Source: Branchiostoma floridae (Eukaryota > Chordata > Leptocardii > Amphioxiformes > Branchiostomatidae). Taken from it: DNA of 64,000 bases. Shown piece after piece: positions 26,201 through 39,900 of the stretch. The translations under genes were made by a program, and so were the position numbers. The stretch is taken from the NCBI RefSeq assembly GCF_000003815.2, contig NC_049988.1, positions 10,215,012 through 10,279,011 on the forward strand, written 5' to 3'. The notes beneath the pieces were generated by a model. It searched no databases. It saw only the letters and a list, made by a program, of their open reading frames with translations, and was not told the origin of the DNA. Position 1 is the first letter of the stretch. Each line of letters starts with the position of its first letter.

Positions 26201-29200
26201 CTTGGTAAAAAAAAGTGACAACTATCTCCTCAAACTTTTTGGAACTAAAGTTTCAAATAACTTCGCAGAAGGTACGTAACAGTCAATGGTAGATGTTACA
26301 TATTTTGGCGTTAGAAATGTCTTTCCATCATCTTAGGCAAAGGAAAACTTGCAGAACATTTGCAGAACTATCCTGAACATTTATGATATGTTATTTTTCA
26401 TATACAGATGTTATTATTGCATAGTTATGTTTTATACAATGCTTTTATAAATAGAAATTTGTACAAGAAGCAAACAGGAAGATATACACATGCATAAAAG
26501 ATGCTGTACAATCTGAAAATACAGTTTTGAAAACAAGATGAACGTCATACGCTCAGAACCACAGTATATCAGTAGCGTAAAAGGCAGAATGCTGAATATT
26601 TAATCATATACACATACTGTATCATTATGTCAGACACGAAAGAGAATCAGATTACGTCAAGCTTTGTAAGTTGTGTTGATAGTGGTGTGGTTATCGTATA
26701 TTGACAAAGGTGGGGCTTTTTGAAAACCATCATTAGATGTAGCCTCCTAAAAGATTATAGAAGGAATTCCAGCCTCTGTATCTTGCTAAGCTGAGCTTTC
26801 TAGTTAGGTTACGTCTTCCTCATTTGAACATTTGAGATAATCAGCAACAACAGGACCGTTCCATACACGTATGCCCTTAAACATGATTTGATAGTTACCT
26901 ATCTTGTCCTTTAGAATCGGCTATAGCCGCTATAGCATGGCCACTATCTATGAATGCTTTGATCTCGTCTTACAATAAAATGGTTTAAACCTTTTTTGTC
27001 GGGAAAAAAATCAGTTTCATTGCGTGTTTCAAGTCTGTGATCATTTTCTTATCAGATGAGATGGTCACTTGTACAAATATAATAAGCTAATGATGTGGAT
27101 AATCATCAGCACATTGCGGCAGTAGAAGCCGCTAACGACATTTTGTACCTGTGGTAACTCATCAAGTACAGCTTCGACTCCTAGATCTGAGACCGTTATA
27201 ACCTTCGTTGAATAACATTACACTAACAGACCGCTGGTTGTCTTGAAGGATGCACAGAGTCGGGGGGGGGGGGGCGTACTGTTTCTGGCTGCCATGCCAG
27301 GTTATAGAAACCACACATTGTCACCTTTGGATGTTCACCATCAACAATCAATGCTGAAATCCTGTGGCAAAATGTGAAGACGTCGCCTGGCCTTCCTGAT
27401 GTCCAATACCACATACAGGAACGAACTGTCCTCATTGCAAGTGTACAGCAATGCCCGGAGGAGAAACTGTAACTGGTGGACGAAATCAAAGTGTTGGTGG
27501 GCACAAGTACTTGTACAGAGTTGTTCCATTTTGTCCGAGTTGATCCTTGCTCTCAGGCAATGACATTGGCGCAGCAATAGCGTGGATATCCTCTACATGT
27601 CATTCTTCTGAGAAGTTTTGATGTGGAGACATTCAAACGGCTAGGGTTGTCCATGTGAAGCTCTTTCATACACGTTTTCTCACCGTACACGCCCAGTCTT
27701 CAGATTTTCACTATATACGCTTCCAGTAAATATTAGGTGAGGGATATAATATTGCCACATACTATTTCTGTAATGTCTGGGGTCTGCGGTTGGTGACAGT
27801 GGGCAATGTGATCAATTTTGGTTATGTATTATGTCAGTCAATCAAGTTGTCGGTTAACCGGGAAAGGTCAGAGGCCATGGGTCAACGCCATGGCTACCAA
27901 AGTTCAACTATTCGGTTAGGGCGTACTATGGTCTTCGGGCTGGCACACCCAAGTTCATATTCCAAACGACTTATCTGGACAATGATGTCACATACACGTA
28001 TAGTGCTTGATATAACAAAGGTCACTTGAGTCGATAGAAGTAACAGTGTATTTATGATTCATGCATAGAGATAAAAAGATGCTGCTACTCAGCTTCCCAC
28101 GCAGGTAACCATCAGAGAAGTTCACGTTTCAGCGACTCAGGCAACGACAAAAGATCCGTTTTGAAATCGCGTGTTTGAAATACGTTATGCAGTCACTGTA
28201 CGTGGGATGTTCACAACATCGTGTGGAGAAAAGGTGCCTCATCCCCGGACGTGCGCTCATAGATGGAGATGGGTACGGTAAGCAGATATGATGTTGACTA
28301 CGTTCCTGAGCATATCCCCTCGGCATAGGCAGCGGTTTGTTCTCTCTCGCGCAGTCAGCATGCCACGTGACCTCTGCGCGAGTTGACGCGGTTTCCAAGG
28401 AAAAGAAGAGTCTATATTCACTGGGATCAGGTCTGTAGTAGCTATCATATTGAGGTCTCCCAAAGCTAGAAACGTATGAAGAAGAAAAGATGGAATTAAG
28501 TAATGTTGATGCTTGACCCCTGCAGCTTGAACATTCTGGTGAAATCCTTCATATTTATTTTTTCGTTGTTTCAATAATATAAGATCTCTCCTTAAACGCT
28601 GAGGAAAAAAAGAACTCCATTTCGTTTGGGCAGGTTAATTTGGTGCATAAAACAGATTCTGCAGCCATGTTGATGACCTCTTGCCTCTGACCTCTACCAA
28701 GTTACATTGTACATTGATTATCATCACGTAAAGATGCAACAAAACCGCAATGATACTCAGGGGTGTGGCAGAAGGGCAGATGTACGGGGTTGGGTACTGA
28801 TGGGACGCTTGGTATGGGATATGTGTTATGTTGAACTGAAACTGGATACAAATGTTGGAAGGGTAAGGCTTAATGATTATGGTGGTAGGCTGGGGAGGGT
28901 AGACACAGGGTTACGGCAGCATGTAAGGAAGGTCTTGATCATGCAGATGAATATTATCCTCTGCTTCGCGAAGTGTACGGCGAACTAAAGCAAACGTACT
29001 AACAAAGCTGGTCTGGTATATATCAAAATGGTCGGCAAAGTACATCCAACTAAATGGAAAAGGTGGAACCAATATCAAATATGTCTACGAAAGTACATGT
29101 GTATGATGCAGCTGTATGATGTAAATGGACAGCTTATGATAAAAGTGATCAATATATACCCTTACGTAACTCGTAAATCACGCACCAAAGTATGAAATCA

Positions 29201-30847
29201 TTACACCAAAGTGGAAGAGCATCAAATATAGCAAGTCCTGCAGATGAAGTTTTCATTTAAACACGAAAGGACAGTTGGTGAAGATCATTTAAAGTGGTAT
29301 TTCAGAATTGCAGTAGTCATACTGTACTGATGTGCTCAGAATATCATTATCGTTGTGGAATATTTTGACACCCATCGGGTAAATCTTTCTTGTTGAAAGT
29401 TCGGCGTTGATTCCAAGACGCTGGTCGCTGCAACAGAGTTTGAATTCCCTCCACTAGAACTTACGTAATGAAAAGAAAACAAGACACGAAAACGGGAATG
29501 TTATAAGCATGCATGCCAGAGGACAGGAGGTAGCCAACAGTGCTGCCGGCAATTTCAGTATTTTCTACAAGACAAGTTAGTTGACCCTCCTGGCCTGCTT
29601 GCTTTATTCATCCATATTTGACCTTCAACAGCCATATTCAACCTTCAATCGTATGAAAGCTGATCATATTCATTAGAAAAGTAAAGCTTTGTCAATCGAT
29701 TTACAAATAAGGTAATAAAATTGCAAATATCATCTATGAATACTAAGAGTTCTTGAAGACGTACAATTGTTCATTACATCATTGCTTGAGTATATAAATG
29801 GGGTAAATGAAATACGTACAACGCTAACTGTGCGATCATAGAAGACGGCATATTCATTAGGCTCGCATTATAATTAGGTAATATCAATTGTTCACGTAGT
29901 ATAAAAGCAATAATTGGTGGTATCGAACAATGTTACAATGTACATCGCAATATAGATCGTTTGATATGTCTTAAGCCAACTCCTATGGCGAGATCTTCGA
30001 GCTTCAGTGCCAATAATATGTCGTTTTGTAGCTCCAGAATCTAGCTAGGTTCTTACTGGTACATAGTTCAATACACTACAGTCTTTGATCGATCTTCTAG
30101 ATGCTTCCTTTTAGGCCCTTTTGCTGCTACAGTCTTGAATGAATTGCGTCTTTCTTAATCGCTACTCGCCAGCTACTTGTACTGTAGTCATACAATATCA
30201 TAGATACCGTGCATATATCATACAGATTGTGTAAATTGCACTTGAATACGCAGGCAGTCCAGTTCATGAATGCCTTAGAACCTAAGTACTGTGAAATCGT
30301 CTGTCCATGTCCATCGCATTGATATGAATATTGTTTTCTGGTATGCATTCCTGGCGCAGTATATACAAGCCTGTTGTATCTCCGTACCCTTCGCCTGGCC
30401 CCATCGCTAATGACACTGCTCCGTTTTCGGCCTGACGTAGGCTCTTTAAGGCTAATGGTACTAGTACATGTATCTGGTAAAATATGCTATTACATGCACT
30501 AGCAATCTATGGGCAGAACAGCCATGAAGGCAAGCAACTGAAAAGGACGGATACAAAATATACTATTATTACGAGACAACGATATGCAGGTTAGCATATT
30601 TGTGAACACATTCTTGGGAAAATAAACAGACTTAGGAAAAGCGACAACAACGGAGTAATCAAGACCATTTCTAAAACCATTTCTAAAATCCAAGATGGTG
30701 GACGCGCTACCACATCAACATGCTCTACCGGAATGTTCATCAAGCATTCTACAATACAGATGTGATGAGTAGAAAACACTTTTATAAAGGCATTACGTTA
30801 CTATTATCGTTTTGAACTCAGGTCGACTACGGGTACGGGTGTCACTG
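23231..30847. other. Stretch without a recognisable gene
   Basis: No conserved peptide was found on either strand. It should hold the 3' UTR of the ADAM gene near its right end, but I could not place a poly(A) signal. A 13-G run lies at 27262-27274, and a partial MITE end at 24308-24340. Confidence 0.45.
24308..24340. mobile_element. Single terminal-repeat remnant of the 56.8-kb MITE family
   Basis: The sequence ccacagtcgtaaattttatg followed by gataacatcc closely matches the terminal repeat of the foldback element at 56768-57297. No partner end was found nearby, so it is a truncated copy or solo end. Confidence 0.5.
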
Positions 30848-30926
30848 TCAGGCTCGTAAACGTGGATGAAACCCCGGGAAGGGCACGGATACACAACGTA
30901 CAGGCCAATGCACGGGCTCGTCTGGT
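30848..30926 (-). CDS. Candidate terminal exon of the ADAM gene
   Basis: A gacttcag acceptor followed by one base and 25 sense codons plus TGA has the right phase to follow the exon at 31.8 kb. The peptide starts [22 protein letters not shown] content is higher than in its surroundings. No clear AATAAA was found just downstream, so this is only the best phase-compatible candidate for the C-terminus. Confidence 0.33.
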
Positions 30927-33900
30927 CTGAAGTCTATAGTATGAATAACGTGTGTTGCACTATGCATGCCTAGTGGGTACACGTTAACTTTTAAGTATTG
31001 AAGCTGTGCTGATATACAGTATTGAGCCAGTCGAGCTGAGACGATTTGCACCACGGCCGACCTAACCCGGGAGATACAAGTTACTCTCGGGCTGCTTTCT
31101 GTCTGGGAACAGACCAATTTGAAGCATTGTCCATGCTTGTCGTGGTATTCGAGTCTTGCGTTCGCCACAAAGTCTCGCAATTTCTCAGTATTGTCACGAT
31201 ATCTATGTGTTTATCACTTACCGTATCCATCTTGGGTATCAAAACTACTTATTCAATCTATTCTTATTCGTTCTCCTATATCGATTGTTTTCATGATGTC
31301 AATAGTATAGCCGTGACGGTGCCATACTGACGCACACAGAAGATCGCACACTGTCATGTCGTGCGATGCTCACGGTTCCACCACTGTTTACACACGAAAG
31401 CGAAAGACAGAGCAGTAGAACACGTCAGCGGTGGCCAAAGACGTGCCACACTTCACTATGCCCTCCCACACTAACCTGACATGTTTCGGACATGTTGTAC
31501 CCTACACGATTTCTCCTGAAATACCATAACCAATCAGTTCATAATTCATAATCATAGAAACCAGAACTCAGATTTCATGTCCAGTGATCACCATGCGTAA
31601 AACAAGTTTGTTCAGGATTGACCGTGAGTTACCTCCTTACCATTATTCTCCAAGTCCCTTGTGATGACAGACACGTGTCATTCAGAAAATAAGCAATGCG
31701 GGGCTGCGATCCACAGTCGGTCCGCTCCATGGGTCATACCCTCATCCTAGCTCCCCATCCTTTGCTTCGGTTAAGCGTTTACCTAGTGAACGGGTTCGGT
31801 TTTTCTTTGGGCCTGATTTTGAGGCCAGCTGTTCCACTAGAGGAAAGAGAGGAGTCGGATTTGCGCACCTTTAAGGTCTGAGGCCTACGTATTGGCTCCG
31901 GGCTGGCCGACATTTTCACCTTGTGCTTCGGGCTGTCCGACCTGTGGAAAAACGTCCGTCCATCATTGAAACATGGCATCTTATTCTGACATTGTGTAAA
32001 GCAGAAATCAAGAAAACACGTAAATAAAGGTGGTCTTTTAAGAATTTAGAAATGGTGATTTAAATGCATGATGCACTTGCTTGCAGTATAGATTGTCTTT
32101 AACCAATACCATCAAAATTTCATAATGCCCAACAAGAAATCAAATTGGAGTCACATATTAAATACGCATACTCACCTAACAAACCTAGGCGGAGGGGGGC
32201 CGTCGTGCTTGTTGTAGTTTACATCCTCTATCCACTTCGCCACGAAGTTTCGCTTGTCCCCTTTCCTAGTCGAGTGTGGCGAGTGCCCCGTCGCATTGTG
32301 CTCTGCTGCATTGACATGCGTTTCGTGGGACGGTGGTGGTGGGGGTCCCCGCCTAACTTTGTTTTCGTGCCTAGTCACGGTGTTAAAATTAACGTAAGAA
32401 ATAACAAGGGGCCAACATAACTACGAGGAGAAGGGCCATGTAATTACTTATTCGTACGGGACTGTGGCGGATGAAACCCAACGAAACATTCATTTGAACG
32501 TCATCAGAAGACTTTCAACAAAATACTAAAAACTGTAGAAACGGCTCAACATTATTACATCATATAGATATACCCCATGTTACAGAGAACTTGTGTTATT
32601 GCTATCGTGTACTCATTAACGTCGCAAATAATTTCCAACGTTTAGTTAGGTTACACGGGTTAAGAGCTCATTTGGTTTCTTCTTATTAAAAATAAAACAA
32701 TGCAAGTTTGCCAGATGCAATTTTGCCATGATCATTTTGTTACACCGAGATACAAAACTGTAGATATCCTTGTTGCGTTTATGTAACATGTGATTATTTT
32801 TTTAAAGAAGGCATTTTTTTGCCAATGTTTCCACATGGAATGCTATTTTTTCTCATTTTGGATACTTTTGTCTTTGCCTACAACTGAGGCCTGGCATCAT
32901 CTGGTTCACTACGGTTTTCGGCGATTCGCGATAGTTGATTGAGTCACCTTGTTGTCTTATGAGCTTCAATTAAGACAATCAACATTTTTTTCTGTACAAA
33001 AGCTCTCCAGTTTTATTCACTGTCAGGTCCTTATCCTTAGGCGGTCTTTAGTTCTGAAACTACTGCACTTAGATTCGTCATAGGCAGAGCGTTTATTTAG
33101 TTGTGAGCAAGATGATCCGAGTTAAGTCATAGAAGGTACAATACAAGGTTTGCTGCCTAAAAGGGCAACAAGTAAAAGTAACAAAAATGTTTTTGTGTCC
33201 TCTTTTTTCCTTTTCACTGGGTGACATGCATCGTGCAGTAGACTGAATAGGCGAGTTACTTCTCTGGAAATATTCCGTTTTACACCTGCGCAGAGTACGC
33301 TTGCTTACGAAGCGTCCTAGGAAGACAGACTTGTCCACTGAGCATGAAGCCTTTTACTGCTGCTCGAATTTGCTGTATTCGTCCATGTACAAGGCCTTGA
33401 GAAAGATGATAAGATATGGCTGACCAATGTCTTGAATAATGCCATCGTGCCATATATGTTTACATTCCTCTACTAACCGTTATCTATCATGCATGCATCA
33501 AAGCGTGCCATTGTCCTTTCTTTGCTTTGCTAGAATGTTCCTGTGGAGTGGACATGTTCTTGCGTTAAGATGTGAGTTAGGTCGAAGTTTCTGTGGATGC
33601 ATAGTGGATTTGACTGCACCAGCTTCTCGACTTCGCATTGTCCGTACAAAAGTGGCTGAAAAGAAGATCCCTGGTCTTGGTTATCGTTGCATGGTCAGGA
33701 TTATACTTGGTACAACGGTTTAGTATAGTTTAGTATAAGTTCCAATTTGCTACATTTCAATCTTCTGTATTTTGTATTTTCTCACTGACCGACAGTTTGT
33801 CTGCTCCTCTGGCTATACATGAAAGAGGCAGTCTTGACTCTGACCTCTTCCACGGTACCACAAAAGGATTTTGAACCTAGATAACGGTTACGCCCCTTGT

Positions 33901-36900
33901 ACCTACTCTCGTTGAACTAGAAGCCACAGCAGGAGGTGAGGTCAGAGGTCAGGTTCGTTGTGTCCTGATTAGTCAATCGTGCTCCACCATATCGTTACCC
34001 AGATAGGTCCTTTAAAGGTCGACAATATCATAAAAGTTGAACCCATTCATCTAGTTCGAGGACACAGTTCGGGTTGCGTTTTCTGACGTAGTAAGGCAAT
34101 GATGAGATCAATGAAGGCAAAAAGAAACGTCACATTTCAACTTTGGGAGCCCCTCCTAAGTAAGCCTAGTTAAAAATTCCGCGTCAAGATGTTCGGATTC
34201 CCTTGGAATCGACGACCAGCGAATCTCCGGGTCGTTGAGCGAAACTGGTCCCAGCAAATGGCCCAACGACGCCGAAGACATGGCTCCCGTGAGTCGTGTG
34301 CACAGCCTCCGTCCGTTTCCGTGCTAGTCTTGAGAGGCAAGGTAGAAGGCAGGACACAAACCTTTCCGTCATTGTCTGATGCTCTCAAAACCCTATTTGT
34401 TACCGGCATAATGTCAGCAGTACGGATTCCCTCTGCCATCATGACAGTCCATCCTGTCCCCTATAGATAAACAGATTCACGGAGTATAACTGATGGTGAT
34501 GACAACAATGTAGCACAGCACAAATGGGCGACAATATTCCGTCATTATTCCAGAACGCTATCAATCTTACAAGTCATCATACATGCGGTATTGAATCTGA
34601 CAAGAACGTTACAGAATGGCACAGCCGGTCAGCTGGCGTGTCTTCACATGGTAAAATATTGGACAAGTCTTTGTCGTAAACGGTCTGTTCTATTTTCATG
34701 GGTGCAAGTCGGGGTATGTCATCGGAAGGACGCACTTTAGGGAGAGGAAGCAGGAAGCTTATAATCAAGTGACAGGTCCTACCTGGGAGTAAGGAGGGAC
34801 CGAGATGATGAGGAAGTGCAAAGACTTGAAAATTGTAGAGATCAGCAGGTAGGGGACAGCTAAACGAGGGAGGGCAGATGTGCACTGCTGACGGATGGAG
34901 GAAGTTGGATGTATGAACGGGAGGTGCCCTGTTCTCACGCGGCGAACGTTCTCTTTTCTCACGAGAGCATGCGAGAGTACACGCATCAACATGAAGGGAA
35001 AGACCCAAACCATGACGTAAGTACGGTGAACACAAAGGAGGGAGGGAAGAACGAAACGATACCCATGATAATTACTGGGACGACAAAGCTCGTCAGTTTA
35101 CATCAAATGCAGGGGAAACTCATGAAAGCGACGAGCGATTTTAGTTATTGGTGATCGTGCTTCATTTTGATCTGAAGACCTCACCATCCTGCCTTCGCTT
35201 CAGGGTTGCTTCTACGAGAGAGGTACCGCGGGAGCTCATCAGGCTGCGTTATGGTTTCATAACCAAATAAGATTTTGTCTGGAGGCTGACAGCGGTAGAC
35301 ATAGTTCAGGTATTCACTTCTCTCCGAGGACCCAAACGTTAAGGTTTTTAGCGACAGTATTGGGCAACCGGGATCGTAAAAGTCTTGTACATATCATACA
35401 TTGAAACAAATGCTATCTTTGGAGTACTTGCGGTACTTGTATTTGTAGTAGTAATTATTTTGTTGCCTTTGTTTCTTTGAGTTCCTTGAAATTTATAACT
35501 CTTACTCGAAGTTAGTCGTTTGGATGTTGCTCGAAATTTGTTGTAGAACACCAATTCATCTTTTGGGCTTTTGTTTCCTTTCGTAGCTGAGCTCAGAAGA
35601 AAGACTTTAGTCCTTGTCGAAATTATTTGCGACGTCCTTCATTTTATAGTACTTACGTTTTAATCTCCATAAAATTGCATGATGCATCACGATGACCCTC
35701 AAGCAACTGGTAAACAGGTCTTTCATTAAAAAAAAAGATAGATACGGAGTACCGTGCGCAATTTGACATACGTACGTCAGCTGCAGTGAAGTGATATACT
35801 GGATATTGAGTCTAAGGTTATGGTTTAGCTGGCATGGTGCACAAGAGCTTGTTGATTGGCTGCTGCGATGACTTACTCATGGTCGTGATGAGGTCTTCTC
35901 TGACTCTGTTTGGATTTATCCTGCTCGGTCGGGCCATCGGCATCTTTGTTTGTATGTTTCTTTCTGCCCGATCGCCTGCTTCGCTTGCTTTTGCTTGGCT
36001 GTGTATCGGAATTAGCGTCTCCCTCTGCATGCAAGTGCGCGTGCCCGTCCGCCTGTGCATAGCCATTCCTCTGTGTGTGACCGTTGGCTTGCACGTGGGG
36101 AGCGTGTCCGTTCAAATACAGGATGGGGTTAATTTCGCCACTGGTGTGGTCGTCATCACTCGTGTGTATGACGCCATTTGCTTGGGGCGTGGACTTTGAA
36201 GTTTCGTCACGTGGCATAGCAACTGTTACGGTCATGTGGCCCTCACTGCCCACGCAGACGTCCCCATCCGAGCACGGGGCCGGGCTATTCGGGGATGTGG
36301 TGTTGCCGCCTCCTTTCCCGTCCGCCGTCTTGCCGTCTCCCTGCGTGTCCTTCTCCTCAGTCGGGCTTGTCTTGGGCGTGGACTTACCACTCCTCTTTCT
36401 ATATATGAAACAATATTAATTGAAAAAAAGCTGCTCAGGTCTACGCCCTTTCGTGCTACTTTACAGTCCAGCAACATGGAAAATGTACTCCTCGCGTATT
36501 CATGACACCACGTTACACGACAACGAGTAAATCAACAATGACGTCACATCAAAGAACAATGATGTCAACATCCACGAGATCGCACGGGACAATGAGTTAT
36601 GGGATTGCACTCAAACTTGTCTCAGCATCGACAGGGGTTCCATTCCATGGAAGCATGTTCCAGAATATGTCATACAGGGAGCCGCGCTGGAGTCTGCTTT
36701 GTGAGAATTCAAATGGTAGTATTTCATTTTCCAGCGCAGCATATATCCAAAAACAAGCCATATTTTTCAATAGCCACGTGAATGACAGTAAGAGTGAGAG
36801 AGAGAGGGGGGAGGGAGAGAGGGAGGGAGGAGGAGAGAGAGATAGAGAGGGAGAGAGACAGACAGAGAGAGAGAAGGAGACAGTAACTTCTTGAAGGTAG

Positions 36901-39900
36901 GTTTTCACGACAACTGAGTTGACACTTTTGTATGGCAGATTCTGGAACTGCTTCAGGGGACTGGGATGCATGAGTGCCGGGGCGCAATGGTAAACTGTTG
37001 GGAAGTTCCGCTGTGGTAGTTCAGGTAGGTAAAGGAGCATGCACGAGCGTTGAAGATGTCGGATCGGAAGATGTGATGATGGTTACTTGTATGTATGTAT
37101 GTACGTAGGCATGTATGTATGTATGTATGTGTGTTAGTTACTTAGTTAGGTTGCTAGCTGATTCTATGTAACAATGGTAGGCGTCTCTGATAGGCCGCTT
37201 TAGTGAGTGTGGTTTGGAATCATTTACAAAATTTTGTAACGAACATAACGGTCTGTGCCCCTTACATTCTTCAGGTATGGTCCATACCATATAACACATT
37301 TCATTTCTTTTTAGGCAGTCAGTCAGCTGATATCAGATGTTGGCATTGTCCTTTACATTCATATAAAACGATCACTCGCATAATGAGGACATATGAATAA
37401 GACAAATGCAGGGGCACAACGGCTCAGTTTGTTCGTAAAAGAGAAGAAGGCACAGGGCAGATACAATAGCAAGACACGTCCCAATGTCATCGAGGAGGCA
37501 GAGACAAAGAAACGTCTACAAAATATCTTGAAAATTTATTTACATATTGATATTCCTTAAATAAACCGCATTAGGTAGGAAATCAATTGGCAGTCCATGT
37601 CCATTATGTTTTCCATATCGATGATTTGAATAAAATTTATTTGAATGAGCCACTTGTTTGTGGGTATATCTATGTGTTCAGTCCAATGACAGCCAAAGCC
37701 TGACGATTTTACGCTGAATGGTGGCTTCGGTATATGATAGCTGTTACTTCTCAATCTCTACCTTATAGGATTTGTAAGACACTGGGTATTGTGGTCAAAC
37801 AACAACCACCTGACATGCTGGCCAGAGAATGCTATATGTTTTTTTTCATGCTTTCACACGCTGTGATAAATGTCGTCGCAGTAGTCTTCAATATTTTCGT
37901 GGGTACACAATAGAGTTTTATCATTTGTAGAGGTTATTTCTTTACATGTACAAAATTCGGGCATAGTTCTAGAGACGCTTTGTCGCTGCTTTGCAGTTCC
38001 TTTCTTACTCAGTACAGTGTCAGTACAGATGAAGAAGCCAGAGAGTGAACAGCAGTACACGGAAGGCACGTTATGCACACACGGGGTGTTGGAGGGATGG
38101 AGGGGAGAGGACATGAAAAGGAAAGGAATTATACAGCATGCGCTGAGTACTTCTGGAATCCGTACAGTGATGCCAGAATAGTCTCCCTCCTTTAGATGTT
38201 TTGATATAGAAATCAACTGGGAATCAATTTTGCTTAATTGCACATTTTCCCTTCTGCATCTGCAAATGGTACTTGTATGTTGAAGCTTTTTTTTTTCAGT
38301 GGGGCTGTTTGGAACTAATCATTGTCCAACCGAAATTCCTTCCAAAATCCCGCGCACGCGCCAGGATACAGCTTATTACATATTCTAGCCTATCGGAAGT
38401 CATCCCGGAGAAGACCTTTTGTGAGATGCTTGGCTGTCCCAGTGATCGCTGGTGAAACGATTATTGATCCTCATAATGACGTCACAACCTTACAGGCAAC
38501 ATTAGATGGCAGAAACGGCGGGAAGCCCTTGTTGGAGCACCAGCTGCGCGCTCTCGGCTGAAACATGTTCCATAAATGATGCAACTGAGGAATGCATTTC
38601 CGTCTGATTCTGACAGTACAGTCCACATGTGACGAGCAGCAGCGCCACCTGCCGGCGTCCATTGACGCGACAACAGCTGCAGAGAGGTTTTCCACTGTAC
38701 AGCTCAAAGTTCTCAACTCTTTTGGACAGTTCAGGTGAGGGCCATGTCCTTCGTGATTTCAGACAGAGCCATTGCAGGTCGCACGAAATTTTGGAAGCCT
38801 CGCGGGCCCATGAGCTCAGTTTGTTCATGCTTTTAATGAGTTCAAGCATGGTTAACGCCGCCCGGTCCCGCTCAAACTCGAGCTGCGTCCGCCTCCAGGA
38901 CCACCGCCCTCTTGCGGTCTAGAAGGTGCATAGGAAATCGGAAGGTTTTCGGGCTTGAGTAGCTATTCCAGGAATTGCGAGTATTGCATTCACCACGACA
39001 CGAGCCGAACTTTAAGATATGAAAGTTACAACAGGACCATGCATGAGTATAAGTCCTTTCCCGGGTGGGAGAGGAGAGAAAGCTCTATGGGAAGCAAGCG
39101 TCGTGAATTTGTTCAGAGGCGAAAGGGAGAGGGAATAGTGACGTAGTGACGTGTGTAATTGGAAGGGAATGCGTCAGGCATAGCGAAGAGGATAAACAGT
39201 GACAAGTGACGAACAACCGATGCACTTGAACAGTAGTTGTTTCTTGTAACAAAGAACACCGTGAGCATGAACACTCATGTCATGTATACCTCAACAAGCC
39301 ACCTTAGTTAGAGACACACCCATACAAAAAAACTGTCCTACTTACCCTCTGCGGACCGCACTCCTTTAAAAAGGCGACATGGTGGAGAAGAAAAGACGTT
39401 AAGGTACCGGAAAGGGGTGGGTGTACGATAGGTGCGACTTGCATGCACGTGTGATGATGTAGCATTCATGCGTTCACGTTCACATCTTGTACACTCACAG
39501 AAAGGCGACTGGAGACCCCCTAGGTACCGTTGCTGGTCAAATCAGCCACATAAGATTGTTGGATAGACCCATGTTTTAGCAAAGCAGTAGGTAGCTTTCT
39601 AAATGATGATCAGTGAACCAGTTTCATATTAGGTTAAATCGTTACTTCATCAGGCAACAAAGAGAAATGAAGTAAGCTGAAACTATTGCCGTAGTTAGCG
39701 TCAGATTCTGCAGACCAATTTCAGGTCAGAGGTTGCCTGATAAGTGTGTGAAAAGCTAACGTCAGACGAAGATAGCCCACACAATGAATTACAATGCAGG
39801 ACAGAAGTGAGAACATGCCCATGCCCAGACTTTGGTAAGTATGCCCGACCAGAACAAAGTGAGCAAGGCGTACACTTGCGGCCAGGCATACGTCATGCAG

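Noticed and set aside
27223-27300. Pro-run ending ...RPPPPDSVHPSRQPAVC as last ADAM exon
   Set aside because: The Pro run comes from a 13-base C homopolymer and the available acceptors have the wrong phase to follow the exon at 31.8 kb.
34577-35035. 152-codon open frame on the minus strand
   Set aside because: No conserved motif or splice context; lies in a tail intron.
36597-37040. Ser/Leu/Pro-rich 147-codon frame on the minus strand
   Set aside because: Much of it is translation of the GA-rich simple repeat.
37854-38243. 129-codon open frame on the minus strand between tail exons
   Set aside because: No similarity, no matching splice phases to the tail, and composition like non-coding sequence.
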